Assembly (NCBI RefSeq): GCF_024171885.1
Contig: NZ_JAMTCP010000010.1
Coordinates: 101,868 to 156,331, forward strand
Origin: Streptoalloteichus tenebrarius
GTDB taxonomy: Bacteria > Actinomycetota > Actinomycetes > Mycobacteriales > Pseudonocardiaceae
DNA length: 54,464 nucleotides
Direction of reading: 5' to 3'
The notes below the pieces were generated by a model. That model was not told the DNA's origin. It ran no database searches and was given only the letters and a program-made list of their open reading frames with translations. Position 1 is the first letter of the stretch, and each line of letters starts with the position of its first letter. Below are positions 39,202 through 47,787 of the stretch, one piece after another. Both the position numbers and the translations under genes were made by a program.

Positions 39202-40278
39202 TCATGCGGGGAGCGTGACGACGCGGCCCTCCTCCGCGGAGCGGCGCGCGGCCTCGATGACCTCCAGCACCGCCACCCCGTCCGCCGCGCTCACCGGGGG
39301 TTCGCCGCCGGTCGCCAGCGCCTCGGCCACCCCCGCGTAGTACCGCTGGTAGGCGCCGGGATCGGTCGGCTCCAGCTCGACGTCCTCGCCAGCGCCGACC
39401 CGGCCCCATGCCTCCGGCGGCTCCGCGCCCCACTCCGGCCCGCCGGGCGTCTCGCCCGCGCGCAGGGCGGCCTCCTGCGGGTCGAGGCCGTGCTTGACGA
39501 AGGCCGCCTCGTCGCCGAGCACCCGGAAGCGCGGCCCCAGGTCGGCGGCCAGGGCGCTCATCCACAGGTGCGACACGACGCCCGGTCCCGCGGCGCCGGG
39601 CGCGGGGGCATGGTGGAGGGCGACGAACGCGTCGTCGTCGACGACCGCGCCCCCGCGCAGGGTCGAGACCTCGGCGTAGACCCGGCTCGGCCGGCCGAAC
39701 AGGGTGACGGCCTGGTCGATCAGGTGGCTGCCCAGGTCGAAGAGGATGCCGCCGGCGTCGGCCGGGTCCGCGCTCTCCTTCCAGCCGGGGCGCACCTCGG
39801 GCCGCCAGCGCTCGAACCGCGACTCGAAGCGGTGCACCCGGCCCAGCCGCCCCTCCTCGACCAGGCGGCGGACGGTCAGGAAGTCCCCGTCCCAGCGCCG
39901 GTTGTGGAAGACCGACAGCAGCAGGCCCCTGGCGTCGGCCAGCTCGGCGAGACCGGCGGCGTCGGCGCTGGTGGCGGCGAACGGCTTGTCCACGACCACG
40001 GCCAGCCCGCGCTCCAGCGCCGTCCTGGCCAGCGGGGCGTGCTCGCGGTTCGGGGTCGTGATCACGGCGAGGTCGAACTCGTCGGCCCGGCGCCACAGCG
40101 CGTCCGGGGACGGCAGCACCTCCGCCGACGGGTGGCGCTCTTGTACGGCGGCCTGTCGCTCCGGGTTGCCCGTGACGACGGCCGCCAGCTCCAGTCCCGG
40201 CGTGGTGGCCAGGAACGGCGCGTGGAAGGCGGACCCGCCGAGTCCGTAACCGACGAGGGCGACGCGGAATGTCCTCAC
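39202..40278 (-). CDS. Gfo/Idh/MocA family NAD(P)-dependent oxidoreductase
   Basis: 358 aa from GTG 40278, with TAGGGT 7 nt upstream (leaderless pattern). The N-terminal Rossmann domain has FRVALVGYGLGGSAFHAPFL, and VVVDKPFAATSADA carries the conserved Lys of the EKP-type motif (DKP here). The C-terminal domain has GGILFDLGSHLIDQAVTLFG, with the catalytic Asp/His pair. It probably oxidises or reduces a sugar or inositol derivative; YdgJ/YcjS-like enzymes are close in motif. Divergent from the histidine kinase gene. Confidence 0.9.
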   Translation of the reverse strand: MRTFRVALVGYGLGGSAFHAPFLATTPGLELAAVVTGNPERQAAVQERHPSAEVLPSPDALWRRADEFDLAVITTPNREHAPLARTALERGLAVVVDKPFAATSADAAGLAELADARGLLLSVFHNRRWDGDFLTVRRLVEEGRLGRVHRFESRFERWRPEVRPGWKESADPADAGGILFDLGSHLIDQAVTLFGRPSRVYAEVSTLRGGAVVDDDAFVALHHAPAPGAAGPGVVSHLWMSALAADLGPRFRVLGDEAAFVKHGLDPQEAALRAGETPGGPEWGAEPPEAWGRVGAGEDVELEPTDPGAYQRYYAGVAEALATGGEPPVSAADGVAVLEVIEAARRSAEEGRVVTLPA

Positions 40279-40400
40279 CAGCGGAACCCTAGGCGACCTC
40301 GCGCCCGACCCGCGCCTGACCTGCCGAAGGATCGGTTGAACCCTTGACGACCTGCCGGAACGCTGTCCCGCGCGCCCTTGGCTGGGCAGACTGGAGCCCT

Positions 40401-41570
40401 GTGGACGGGGTGGGGCAGCACGGGGACGACGCGTCGGGTGAACATCCGGGCCGGACGGTGTGGGAGGACCGCTGGTACGCCGTGCCCGCGCGCTGGCGCG
40501 AGCTGGTGACGGACGCGCTGGCGGTGCTGTTGTGGGGCGGCGCGACGCTGATCGGCGAGTCGGGAACCGCGTTGTGGTGGTGCGTGGCCGCCGCGCTCCT
40601 GCTGGTGCTGCGACGCCCCGCGCCCGCGCTCGCGCTGGTCGGGACCATCGCGATCCACGCGTTCGCCGGACCCAACGTCTTCCCCGCGCTGGGCTGCGCC
40701 GCCTACACCGTCGGGGTGCGCTCGCGGTGGGGGAGCGGCGTGGCGGCCTCGGGCGCCGCCGTGCTGGCCTTCGCCCTCGCGCCGTGGCCGGACGCGTCCC
40801 CGATGGACCGGCTCCTCGAACTGGCGTTCCAGGTCGTGTTACCCCTCCTCGTCGGCCTGCACCTGCGGCGCACCCGCCAGCTTCTGGCGGCGTACCGGGA
40901 CCGCGCCGAGGCGTTGTCCTGCCAGGAGCGGATCGCGACGGAACGGGCGATCCTGCGGGAACGCCACCGCATCGCCCAGGAGATGCACGACTCGCTGGGG
41001 CACAAGCTGAGCCTGATCGTCCTGCACGCCGGCGCGCTGGAACTCGGCGGGCGGCAGGGCGCGCAGGCCGAGCTGCTGCGGCGCACCGGCCAGGAGGCGA
41101 TGCGGGAGCTGCGGAAGGTGATCGGCGTGCTCCGGGACGGCGACGGCGACGACCAGCCGCTCGACCACGCCGACCACCGGGCGTTGGCCGAGCTGGTGGA
41201 CAGTTCCCGGCGCGCCGGCGTCCCGGTCGACGAGTCGGTCGACGACGCCGTGTGGCGGCTCGACCCGGTCCTGCGGCGCACCGCGCACCGGGTGGTGCGG
41301 GAGGCGCTCACCAACGTGCACAAACACGCCGGGGCGGTGCCCACCCGGCTGAGCCTGCGCGTCGTCGGGGACGAGCTGCGCATCGAGGTGCGCAACGCCG
41401 CCCCGGACACCCCGCCGTCGAGCACCGCCGCCGGGGCGCGCACCGGCCTGGCCGCGCTCACCAGGCGGGTGGCGCTGCTCGGCGGGTCCTTGGAGCACGG
41501 CCGGCAGGCCGGCGGCGACTACCTCGTGCTGGTGCGCGTTCCCGTCGGGGAGGTGCCGGCGCGCCGCTGA
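40401..41570 (+). CDS. Sensor histidine kinase (NarL/DesK type)
   Basis: 389 aa from GTG 40401; a TTG at 40344 would add 19 residues. Four to five membrane helices lie in residues ~25-155. A short coiled region RERHRIAQ precedes the HisKA_3 box MHDSLGHKLS with the phospho-accepting His196. The HATPase domain has the N-box VVREALTNVHKHAG and ends RVALLGGSLEHGRQAGGDYL. The membrane part, with almost no extracellular loop, suggests sensing in or near the membrane. Tail to tail with the response regulator gene. Confidence 0.92.
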   Translation: MDGVGQHGDDASGEHPGRTVWEDRWYAVPARWRELVTDALAVLLWGGATLIGESGTALWWCVAAALLLVLRRPAPALALVGTIAIHAFAGPNVFPALGCAAYTVGVRSRWGSGVAASGAAVLAFALAPWPDASPMDRLLELAFQVVLPLLVGLHLRRTRQLLAAYRDRAEALSCQERIATERAILRERHRIAQEMHDSLGHKLSLIVLHAGALELGGRQGAQAELLRRTGQEAMRELRKVIGVLRDGDGDDQPLDHADHRALAELVDSSRRAGVPVDESVDDAVWRLDPVLRRTAHRVVREALTNVHKHAGAVPTRLSLRVVGDELRIEVRNAAPDTPPSSTAAGARTGLAALTRRVALLGGSLEHGRQAGGDYLVLVRVPVGEVPARR

Positions 41571-41652
41571 GCCGCGGCCTCACGCGTCGCGCCCCAACAG
41601 CGTCGCGCCCGACGGCGTCGCGGTCGCGCGGTGCTCGCGGTGTTCGCGGCGC

Positions 41653-42309
41653 TCACGGCGTGCGGAGCAGGCCCGCCTCGTGCGCGATGATCGCGGCCTG
41701 CACCCGGTTCTCGCAGCCGAGCTTGGTCAGCACCCGGCTGACGTGGGCCTTCACCGTGCCCTCGCTGAGGTGCAGCCGGTGGCCGATCTCCGAGTTGGAG
41801 ATGCCCCTCCCGATCAGCGTGAGCACGTCCAGCTCGCGCTCGGTGAGGCAGGCGACCCGGCTCCGCGACCGCTCCGCGGTCAGCCCGCAGCCGCCGCTGA
41901 AGTGCTCGACCAGGGTGCGGGTCACCCGTGGGGAGAGCACCGCGTCGCCGTCGGCGACGACGCGGACCGCGCGCACCAGCTCGGCGGGGTCGGTGTCCTT
42001 GAGGAGGTAGCCGACCGCCCCGGCCCGCAGCGCCCGCATCACGTACTCGTCGTAGTCGAACGTGGTCAGCACGACGACCGCGGTCTCCGGGGCGGTGTCG
42101 CGGACCACGTCGGCGGCGAGCAGCCCGTCCATGCCGGGCATCTGGACGTCGAGCAGCAGCACGTCGGGGCGCAGGGTCCTGACCAGTTCCACCGCGGACC
42201 GGCCGTCGTCGGCCTCCCCCACCACCTCCAGGTCGTCGGCGGTCTCCAGGATCCCGCGGACACCCGCGCGGACGAGCGCCTCGTCGTCCGCGATGCCCAC
42301 TCTGATCAC
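41653..42309 (-). CDS. LuxR-family response regulator
   Basis: 218 aa from GTG 42309, with GGGGGAGG five bases upstream; two GTGs at 42312 and 42324 are alternatives. Receiver domain: acidic pair ADDE near 8, phospho-acceptor Asp54 in LLLDVQMPGMDG, and Lys in YLLKDTD. The NarL/LuxR DNA-binding domain is at about 150-205 (LTERELDVLTLIGRGISNSE, GTVKAHVSRVLTKL). Likely partner of the kinase encoded 82 bp away in the opposite direction. It lies next to the lanthipeptide locus, but a link is unproven. Confidence 0.92.
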   Translation of the reverse strand: MIRVGIADDEALVRAGVRGILETADDLEVVGEADDGRSAVELVRTLRPDVLLLDVQMPGMDGLLAADVVRDTAPETAVVVLTTFDYDEYVMRALRAGAVGYLLKDTDPAELVRAVRVVADGDAVLSPRVTRTLVEHFSGGCGLTAERSRSRVACLTERELDVLTLIGRGISNSEIGHRLHLSEGTVKAHVSRVLTKLGCENRVQAAIIAHEAGLLRTP

Positions 42310-42826
42310 CACTGCCTCCCCCACACGAGCCGGCGTGGTCGAGGCTAGTGGGCGGGACGCGGGGCGCGGCCGGTCCCGGGTACGCCTTCCGTCCGCACCC
42401 CTTCCGACGAACGGGGGGTGTGGTCGGCGAACAGAACCTGGTTGGCGTAGTCGGCGGCGCGGGCCGTGCCGCGGCGGGGGACCGCCCCGGCATTGGTCCG
42501 GACCACCCGGCTGACGGCGACCCCCGGCACGGGGACGAGGTCGGGCACGCGCCGGTCAGGGTGCCGGTCAGGGCGCTGGTCCCGCGCGCCCGGCGCGCCG
42601 ATGCCCGGCGCCCCGGCGCCGTGCCTTCCCTCCGCCGGAGGGCGACGGGCGGGGTCACCGGGCGGAGGGCGGCGACCACTCCTCCCTCGCGGTCGGTTCG
42701 TCCGAATGCCACCGGAGGGCGACGACATATGGGCGACAGGACTGGGCCGCCGAGACAGTGTCCACAGTGGATGAACGGGGCCGGGCGCCGCGCGCGCCCG
42801 TCCCCCGGCCCCGGTCCACGGAACGT
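42310..42826. other. Spacer between response regulator and lanC; no gene seen
   Basis: No protein-like frame on either strand. It contains one copy of the TCCACAGTGGA palindrome (42761-42771) and GTCAGGGTGCCGGTCAGGGC, a short direct repeat. Response-regulator promoters and the end of the lanC transcript should lie here. Confidence 0.45.
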
Positions 42827-44017
42827 TCAGCGCAGGGCGAGCAGGGGGAGCCAGGCGCGGTTGCCGCCGTCGACGGTCAACAGGACCGCCAGCACGCCCG
42901 CCGCGCCCGCGAGCAGTCCCATGTCCGTCGTGACCAGCTCGGCCACCTCGTCCAGCCGCAGCAGCACGTGGGCGCGCAGCCGGTCCCGCAGCGCCGCCGC
43001 GTCGGGCATGCCCGTCCAGTGCGCGAACGCGTCCGCGACCGCCAGCACGCCGGCCGCGCCGTGGCAGACCGCCAGCCGGTCGGCCGTCGACTCGCCGACG
43101 AGGTGGAAGTCCTCGTCGAAGTTCTGGGCCAGCGACCGCATCGCGACGAGGGCGACCTGGCCCAGCTCGGCCGCGACACCGGACATGCCGTGCTGGGCCA
43201 GGGCCGCGCTGGTCTCGCGCAACGCCCACGCCGCGCCGGGGCAGCCGTAACACCACGCCTGGCGGGGGCTCGCCTCCCGAGGGGGCGCCGCCCCGTCCCT
43301 GCCGGCCCAGGTCCACGTCTGGATGTCGCGCTCGTCCCGGAACGCCTCGGCGGCCATCCACCGGCCGACCCTGCGGAGCGCGGCGGCCACGCGGTCGTCC
43401 GAGGAGTCCGCGCGCACGGCGGCCGCCAGCGCCGCCGCCACCCCGGGGACGCCGTGGGCCAGGCCCGCGTTGATCCGACCCTGGTGCCAGCCGAGCACGT
43501 CGTGCCCCGCGTACGCGGTGCACCGCAGCCCGGCCAGGTCCGGCCGCGAGCACAGGTTCGCGAGGACGGTGGCGAAGGGGGCCAGCTCCCCCTCCCTCGG
43601 GCCGTGCACGCAGTGCGCGAGCAGCGCGCCCGCGGGTCCGCTGACGAGGTCGTAGGTGGCGAACCCGACCGCGTCCGCCGACCAGTGGCCCCGGTTGGCG
43701 GCGTTGGTCAGCGCGGTGGACACCGCCTCGGCCACCCGGGACACCCTGGGGTAGAGCGGGGAGAGCAGGCGCAGGCCGGCGAGCTGCCCGGCCAGGCCGC
43801 CGTCGAGCAGGCCGGGGGAGGGCTGGGGGTCGTCCAGCTCGGTCAGCCACCGCCGCAGCGCGGGGGCGACCGCGGAGTGCCGGGGGCCCAGCAGGAAGGC
43901 CAGCACCGCGGGGCCGGGGTCGGTGGTCCGGCGGCCCCGCGCCGCCCAGGTGGCCAGGGCCCACCCGGCCAGGTCGAGGGCGGCGCTCGGGGTGCCGGGC
44001 TCCAGTCTCGTGGTCAT
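42827..44017 (-). CDS. LanC-like lanthionine cyclase
   Basis: 396 aa from ATG 44017 with GGTGAGG upstream. The alpha/alpha-barrel cyclase catalyses thioether ring closure between Cys and dehydrated Ser/Thr. Zinc ligands are visible: Cys256 in WCYGCPG, then Cys318-His319 in VCHGAAGVL. LAHGVPGVAAALAAA and HWSADAVGFATYDLVSGPAG also fit. With a separate LanB and SpaB_C protein upstream it completes a class I lanthipeptide system. A 683-bp spacer with hairpins and 14-bp repeats separates it from the precursor genes, so it may have its own promoter. Confidence 0.92.
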   Translation of the reverse strand: MTTRLEPGTPSAALDLAGWALATWAARGRRTTDPGPAVLAFLLGPRHSAVAPALRRWLTELDDPQPSPGLLDGGLAGQLAGLRLLSPLYPRVSRVAEAVSTALTNAANRGHWSADAVGFATYDLVSGPAGALLAHCVHGPREGELAPFATVLANLCSRPDLAGLRCTAYAGHDVLGWHQGRINAGLAHGVPGVAAALAAAVRADSSDDRVAAALRRVGRWMAAEAFRDERDIQTWTWAGRDGAAPPREASPRQAWCYGCPGAAWALRETSAALAQHGMSGVAAELGQVALVAMRSLAQNFDEDFHLVGESTADRLAVCHGAAGVLAVADAFAHWTGMPDAAALRDRLRAHVLLRLDEVAELVTTDMGLLAGAAGVLAVLLTVDGGNRAWLPLLALR

Positions 44018-44278
44018 CGTGACCTCACCCCCGGGTCGGGGTGGGCGGCGGGGCCGGTCGTCCCGGCCGCTGGCCGACGGGGACCCTGGCCGGCGGAGCG
44101 ACCGCCGGGTCGGCGGGCCGGGAAACGGGGGTTGGTCACGACATCCTCCGGGAGAGTCTCGTGGTCTTCGGTTCTTCGTTCCTCGCCGCGAGGTCCGCCC
44201 CGGCGGCGTGGGGGCGGTGGGCCGCGCCGCCCCGGTGCCGGCGAGCGCCGGGCGCGACGAGACGTCGCGCGACCCAGG

Positions 44279-44348
44279 GGCTGTGTCCGCTCGGCTGTGT
44301 CCGTTCGGCTGTGTCCGCTCGGCTGGGTCCGTTCGGCTGTGTCCGCTC
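44279..44348. repeat. Five 14-bp direct repeats, GGCTGTGTCCGCTC
   Basis: Five contiguous units of GGCTGTGTCCG(C/T)TC, with one GGCTGGGTCCGTTC variant. The length is not a multiple of three, so these are not protein repeats. They lie upstream of lanC and resemble iterons. Confidence 0.9.
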
Positions 44349-44367
44349 CCGCCGGGACCGCCCGCCC

Positions 44368-44437
44368 GGAACTGACCTTCGGAGACTGTCCATCCGGGAC
44401 TGTCCATCCGAGACTGTCCATCCGGGACCGTCCCGCT
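44368..44437. repeat. Five 14-bp direct repeats, G(G/A)GACTGTCCATCC
   Basis: Units: GGAACTGACCTTCG (degenerate), GAGACTGTCCATCC, GGGACTGTCCATCC, GAGACTGTCCATCC, GGGACCGTCCCGCT. The unit length is the same as in the neighbouring repeat family but the sequence differs; both share a GTCC word. Confidence 0.85.
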
Positions 44438-44644
44438 AGGAACGTCCACAGTGGACCGGGTGGCGCGGGGTCGCGTCACCCGGCCCACCGGTCAGCGGTC
44501 ACGCCCGCCGAGGGGAACGGCCCCGCGCGCGGTGGCCCCGCCCGCCGGCACGGCCCGCCCCCCGTGCCGGCCCGGCCCCTCCCGGCGTCCCAGGGATCAC
44601 CGGCCCCCACCGCCGGGCGGGGCCCCTGGCGCCCCCGGCACGTC

Positions 44645-44662
44645 CTCCCCGACGGCGGGGAG
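44645..44662 (-). terminator. Second hairpin after the precursor genes
   Basis: CTCCCC-gacggc-GGGGAG, a 6-bp stem just beyond the main hairpin at 44674-44697. Confidence 0.5.
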
Positions 44663-44673
44663 CCCCTCGCGGC

Positions 44674-44697
44674 CTCCCGCCCCGCCAGGGGCGGGAG
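44674..44697 (-). terminator. Terminator after the second precursor gene
   Basis: CTCCCGCCCC-tggc-GGGGCGGGAG on the minus strand: a perfect 10-bp stem beginning 3 bp beyond the stop of the second precursor gene. It should end most precursor transcripts before lanC. Confidence 0.75.
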
Positions 44698-44700
44698 CGG

Positions 44701-44871
44701 TCACTGGCAGCCCAGGACCGTGCGGGGCTGGCACTCGGGGTCGAGGACGCTGCACAGCAGGTTGCTCAGCCGCCCGCCGTCCGGCGGGTCCGGGAGCCGG
44801 AACTCGGCCGTGCGGGCCTCCAGGTCCCTGATGAGCTGGTCAAGGTCGCGGAGCGGGAGGGACTCGCCCAT
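44701..44871 (-). CDS. Lanthipeptide precursor peptide 2
   Basis: 56 aa from ATG 44871 after AAGGAGG. The leader resembles precursor 1: LxLxDLDxLIxDLExRxxExRLPD (here LPLRDLDQLIRDLEARTAEF then RLPD). The probable core follows the GG in PPDGG: RLSNLLCSVLDPEC then QPRTVLGCQ, with three Cys and three Ser/Thr, so up to three thioether rings (S-N-L-L-C, S-V-L-D-P-E-C, T-V-L-G-C). No homologue is known to me. Cleavage after Gly-Gly or after RLPD is a guess. Lies between two hairpins. Confidence 0.8.
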   Translation of the reverse strand: MGESLPLRDLDQLIRDLEARTAEFRLPDPPDGGRLSNLLCSVLDPECQPRTVLGCQ

Positions 44872-44955
44872 CGCTCGCCTCCTTCGGCGTCGGGTGCGGT
44901 CGACCTCGCCTGCCCGGGATGTCACCGCCCGCCCCGTCGGTGACCGGCCCGGGCT

Positions 44956-44984
44956 GGGTGGGCGCGCTCGCACCGCGCCCACCC
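44956..44984 (-). terminator. Hairpin between the two precursor genes
   Basis: GGGTGGGCGCG and CGCGCCCACCC form a perfect 11-bp stem with a 7-nt loop, 6 bp beyond the stop of precursor 1. It probably acts as a partial terminator or mRNA stabiliser that raises precursor 1 expression. Confidence 0.75.
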
Positions 44985-44990
44985 GGGCCG

Positions 44991-45146
44991 CTAGTGACTG
45001 CCGTGGTCGGTGCACCCCACCGTGCACCAGGCGATCAGGCTCGTCGCGTTGTCCAGTCCGCGATCCGGCAGTCGGATCTCGTTCACCCTCGTCTCGAGGT
45101 CCTCGATCAGGCCGTCCAGGTCCTCGAGCTCCAGCGTGGCTTCCAT
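44991..45146 (-). CDS. Lanthipeptide precursor peptide 1 (nisin-like ring A/B motif)
   Basis: 51 aa from ATG 45146, with GGAAGGAGGA upstream. The acidic leader MEATLELEDLDGLIEDLE runs on to EIRLPD and contains an EDLD box like the FNLD/FDLD box that class I LanB enzymes recognise. The core is about ATSLIAWCTVGCTDHGSH. TSLIAWC-TVGC recalls ring A and ring B of nisin (ITSISLC-TPGC), the lipid II-binding part, with one extra residue in ring A and no C-terminal rings. First precursor after lanB. Confidence 0.85.
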   Translation of the reverse strand: MEATLELEDLDGLIEDLETRVNEIRLPDRGLDNATSLIAWCTVGCTDHGSH

Positions 45147-45177
45147 GACTTCCTCCTTCCAGTGGGACGTCGTCGGT

Positions 45178-47787
45178 TCACGCCCCCGCGGCCGGCTCGG
45201 TCGCGGGGGTGCGTCGGGAGGCGCGGGCGGCCAGCTCGGCGGGCGTCACCCCGACCGGCAGGCGGAGCAGGAGCTGGGCGGCCAGCCGGTCGCCCGGCGC
45301 GTGCGCGGTGTCCGTGACGAGGAACTGCTCCGGGGTGGGCAGCATCTCCTCGACCACGAGCCCGGCGGTGTCGGGCGCGGCGAGCAGCCGGTCCAGCGCC
45401 CGGACGGCGGGCAGGCCGGCCAGGTCGACGGGCACCGGGCGGGTGTGCCCGTCCCGGGTGGCGAAGACCCAGCGCGGGACCCCGCGCCGCCGCATGAGCC
45501 CGGACAGCACGCGCAACCTGTCCCCCAGCGAGGCCCCCGGCGCCCACAGCTCGCTCCGCCGCAGTCGCCACTGGGCGGGGCACAGGACCAGGTCGTCGCC
45601 GATCTGGACGCGGGGGAGGTGGTCCCTGGTCGGGAAGGCGGCCAGCGGGCGACTCCACCGGCATCCCCGGCGCGCGCCCTCCGGCGCGGCGGCGCAGAGC
45701 AGCGTCACCACGACGTCCCACGGCGGCAGCGGGACGCGCGTCGCGTGGTACATCGGCCACAGGACGCGCCCGTCGGCCTCCGCGACGACCCGGTCGTCCA
45801 CCCGGCGCAGCGTGATCTCGTGCAACGGCACGTACTCGTGCCCGCCCTCCCACGAGCCGCCCGGCGCGTGGTACGGCCGGTGGTCGGGATCGCCCGTCCA
45901 CAGGTCGGTGTACCGGGGGCGGCGCACGGCGTTCGCCGCGCGTTCCGTCATCGGGGGCACGAGGACCTCCACGAACCGGCCCCCGTCCCGGCGCTCCAGC
46001 TCCCGCAGGAACGCGCGGTAGTCCCGCACCGAGGAGGGCTCGCCGTGCAGCCTGGTCAGGCCGTGGGCGAAGCGGGCGTCGGTGGCCGCGGGGGCGGCGG
46101 CGGTCTCCAGCACGGCCAGCGGCCCGCCGCGCGCGAGCGGGCGGAGCAGGACGTCCAGCGGCCAGTCCTCGTCGACCTCGGGCGCGCCGACCGCGTCCCA
46201 CAGCCCCTCGTCCAGCCGGATCGGGTCCTCGCCCCGGTCGCAGCGGTCCGCCAGCCAGGCGAGCAGCCGCGCGTACCCGGAGTCGGGGCGGTCGGCGGTG
46301 GGCCAGCCCGGCCACCGGTGGTCGGGGCCGGGGGTGTCCCCGTGCTCGTCGAGGAACCGGCGCACGAGGTCGGGAACGGTCCTGGGGCGGTCGTCGACCA
46401 ACGCGAGCGCGGGGTGGCGCCGGTCCCGGCGCTCCTGGTCGATCAGGGCGGCCAGGCGGAGCGCCTGACCGGTCGCCGCGCGCACCCGCTCCACGGCGGG
46501 GGCGGACACGACGGCCCGCACCTGCCGGTACACGTCCACGAACGCTGGTCCGTCCTGAGTGGACTCCAGGGTGGGCGTGTGTCGCCAGTCGGACAGGTGG
46601 TCGGACACCTCGGCCGTGCCCTGCACCACCCCCAGCTCCGCCAGGTGGTCGAGGAACCCGGCGAGGGCCGCGCGGGGTCCGGGACCGTCGGCCCCCGGCC
46701 CCAGCAGCCGCTCCAGCAGGTCGGCCACGGGCAGCGGGCCCTGGGCCAGGACCCGGCGGACGGCCCGCAGCGCGGGCGTGGCCCGCAGCCTGACCTCCCG
46801 CATCCGGTTCCGGTCGGCCGGGTCGACGACCCACCAGACCAGGTCGTCCCCGTCCGGCCAGTGCAGGCCGGTGAGGGTCACCTCGGCGCGCGCGGTCCGC
46901 CCGGCCCGCTCCGGCCCGCGGTCGGGGCGGTCGGCGGCCAGCCGCTCGCGCGCGGTGTGCACATTGGACACCTGGTGCACCGCGTACCGGTGGGCGGTCG
47001 GCGGTTGACCGTCCACACCGGACAGAAGAGCGTCGTCCCCTGGGCTGGTCGCGCCCGCCGCTCCGGCCGGGCGACCGCCGCCCGCGGGGGGACCGACGGG
47101 ACCGGCGGAACCGGTGGAACCGGTGGAACCGGTCACGGGGAGCACGGCGACCTGCCCCAGCCAGGAGCGCGGTGTCGTCTTCACGGCGCCCCGGCCGATC
47201 AACCGCCAGAGGTAGTCCCCGCGCTGCCGCAGCCGCTTCGCCTCCCAGTCCTCGCCGGCCGCGAGCCGGGACTCGATGTCGGCCACGACCTCGGCGGCGT
47301 CGTGGGCGAGCGTCGCGGCCCCGGCCGGCGAGGAGCGCAGGAGCCGCCACGGGAGGCCGCGCAGCCGCGCCCGCTCCCCGGCGATCTCGCTCTCGATGTG
47401 GGCGTCGAGCGCGCGCAGCCACCGGGCGCGTTCCGCGAGTGAGCCCAGCTCCCCAGCGATCTCGGGCGCGGGCTCGGGCAGGTCGGCGACCAGGCCGGCG
47501 ACGGCGGCGCAGCGCCGCGCGTCCACCGGGTGGCCGTTGTGCAGCGCGCGCCGCAGGTCCAGGAGCCGGGCGCGGTCCCTGTCGGTCAGCTCGGGGCGGG
47601 GCACCAGGTGCTCGCCGATCCGCTCGGCGAGCCGGCCGGCCGCCGCGCGGTAGTCGGTCGCCGACCGGTCGGCCTCGGCCAGCAGCGTGAACAGGCGGGG
47701 GCAGGAGCCAGCCAGCCACAGCCGCACCGGCAGGCCCGCCAGCCGGAGCAACGCCGTGCCCTGGTGACCCGGGTGACTAGCCGACAC
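45178..47787 (-). CDS. Lantibiotic dehydratase LanB, glutamylation (N-terminal) protein
   Basis: 869 aa from GTG 47787, overlapping the stop of the SpaB_C gene by 11 bp. It uses glutamyl-tRNA to glutamylate Ser/Thr in the precursor core. Motifs of Lant_dehydr_N: RGDYLWRLIGRGAVKTTPRSWLGQVAVLP at about 190-215 and KQ-like basic patches. Residues 215-300 include an unusual Gly/Ser/Thr-Gly linker (GSTGSTGSAGPVG). Later motifs include GEPSSVRDYRAFLREL and RVDDRVVAEADGRVLWPMYH. The SpaB_C elimination domain is absent here and is encoded separately just upstream. Confidence 0.93.
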   Translation of the reverse strand: MSASHPGHQGTALLRLAGLPVRLWLAGSCPRLFTLLAEADRSATDYRAAAGRLAERIGEHLVPRPELTDRDRARLLDLRRALHNGHPVDARRCAAVAGLVADLPEPAPEIAGELGSLAERARWLRALDAHIESEIAGERARLRGLPWRLLRSSPAGAATLAHDAAEVVADIESRLAAGEDWEAKRLRQRGDYLWRLIGRGAVKTTPRSWLGQVAVLPVTGSTGSTGSAGPVGPPAGGGRPAGAAGATSPGDDALLSGVDGQPPTAHRYAVHQVSNVHTARERLAADRPDRGPERAGRTARAEVTLTGLHWPDGDDLVWWVVDPADRNRMREVRLRATPALRAVRRVLAQGPLPVADLLERLLGPGADGPGPRAALAGFLDHLAELGVVQGTAEVSDHLSDWRHTPTLESTQDGPAFVDVYRQVRAVVSAPAVERVRAATGQALRLAALIDQERRDRRHPALALVDDRPRTVPDLVRRFLDEHGDTPGPDHRWPGWPTADRPDSGYARLLAWLADRCDRGEDPIRLDEGLWDAVGAPEVDEDWPLDVLLRPLARGGPLAVLETAAAPAATDARFAHGLTRLHGEPSSVRDYRAFLRELERRDGGRFVEVLVPPMTERAANAVRRPRYTDLWTGDPDHRPYHAPGGSWEGGHEYVPLHEITLRRVDDRVVAEADGRVLWPMYHATRVPLPPWDVVVTLLCAAAPEGARRGCRWSRPLAAFPTRDHLPRVQIGDDLVLCPAQWRLRRSELWAPGASLGDRLRVLSGLMRRRGVPRWVFATRDGHTRPVPVDLAGLPAVRALDRLLAAPDTAGLVVEEMLPTPEQFLVTDTAHAPGDRLAAQLLLRLPVGVTPAELAARASRRTPATEPAAGA

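Larger units (their letters stand above)
44018..44700. other. Repeat-rich spacer between precursor genes and lanC
   Basis: No gene seen. From the precursor side it holds two strong hairpins (44674-44697, 44645-44662), one GTCCACAGTGGAC palindrome (44444-44456), then two families of 14-bp direct repeats (44368-44437 and 44279-44348) about 260 bp upstream of the lanC start. Confidence 0.6.

Noticed and set aside
44004-44437. Plus-strand frames through the 14-bp repeat region
   Set aside because: A 14-bp period shifts frame at every unit, and no frame gives a protein-like sequence.
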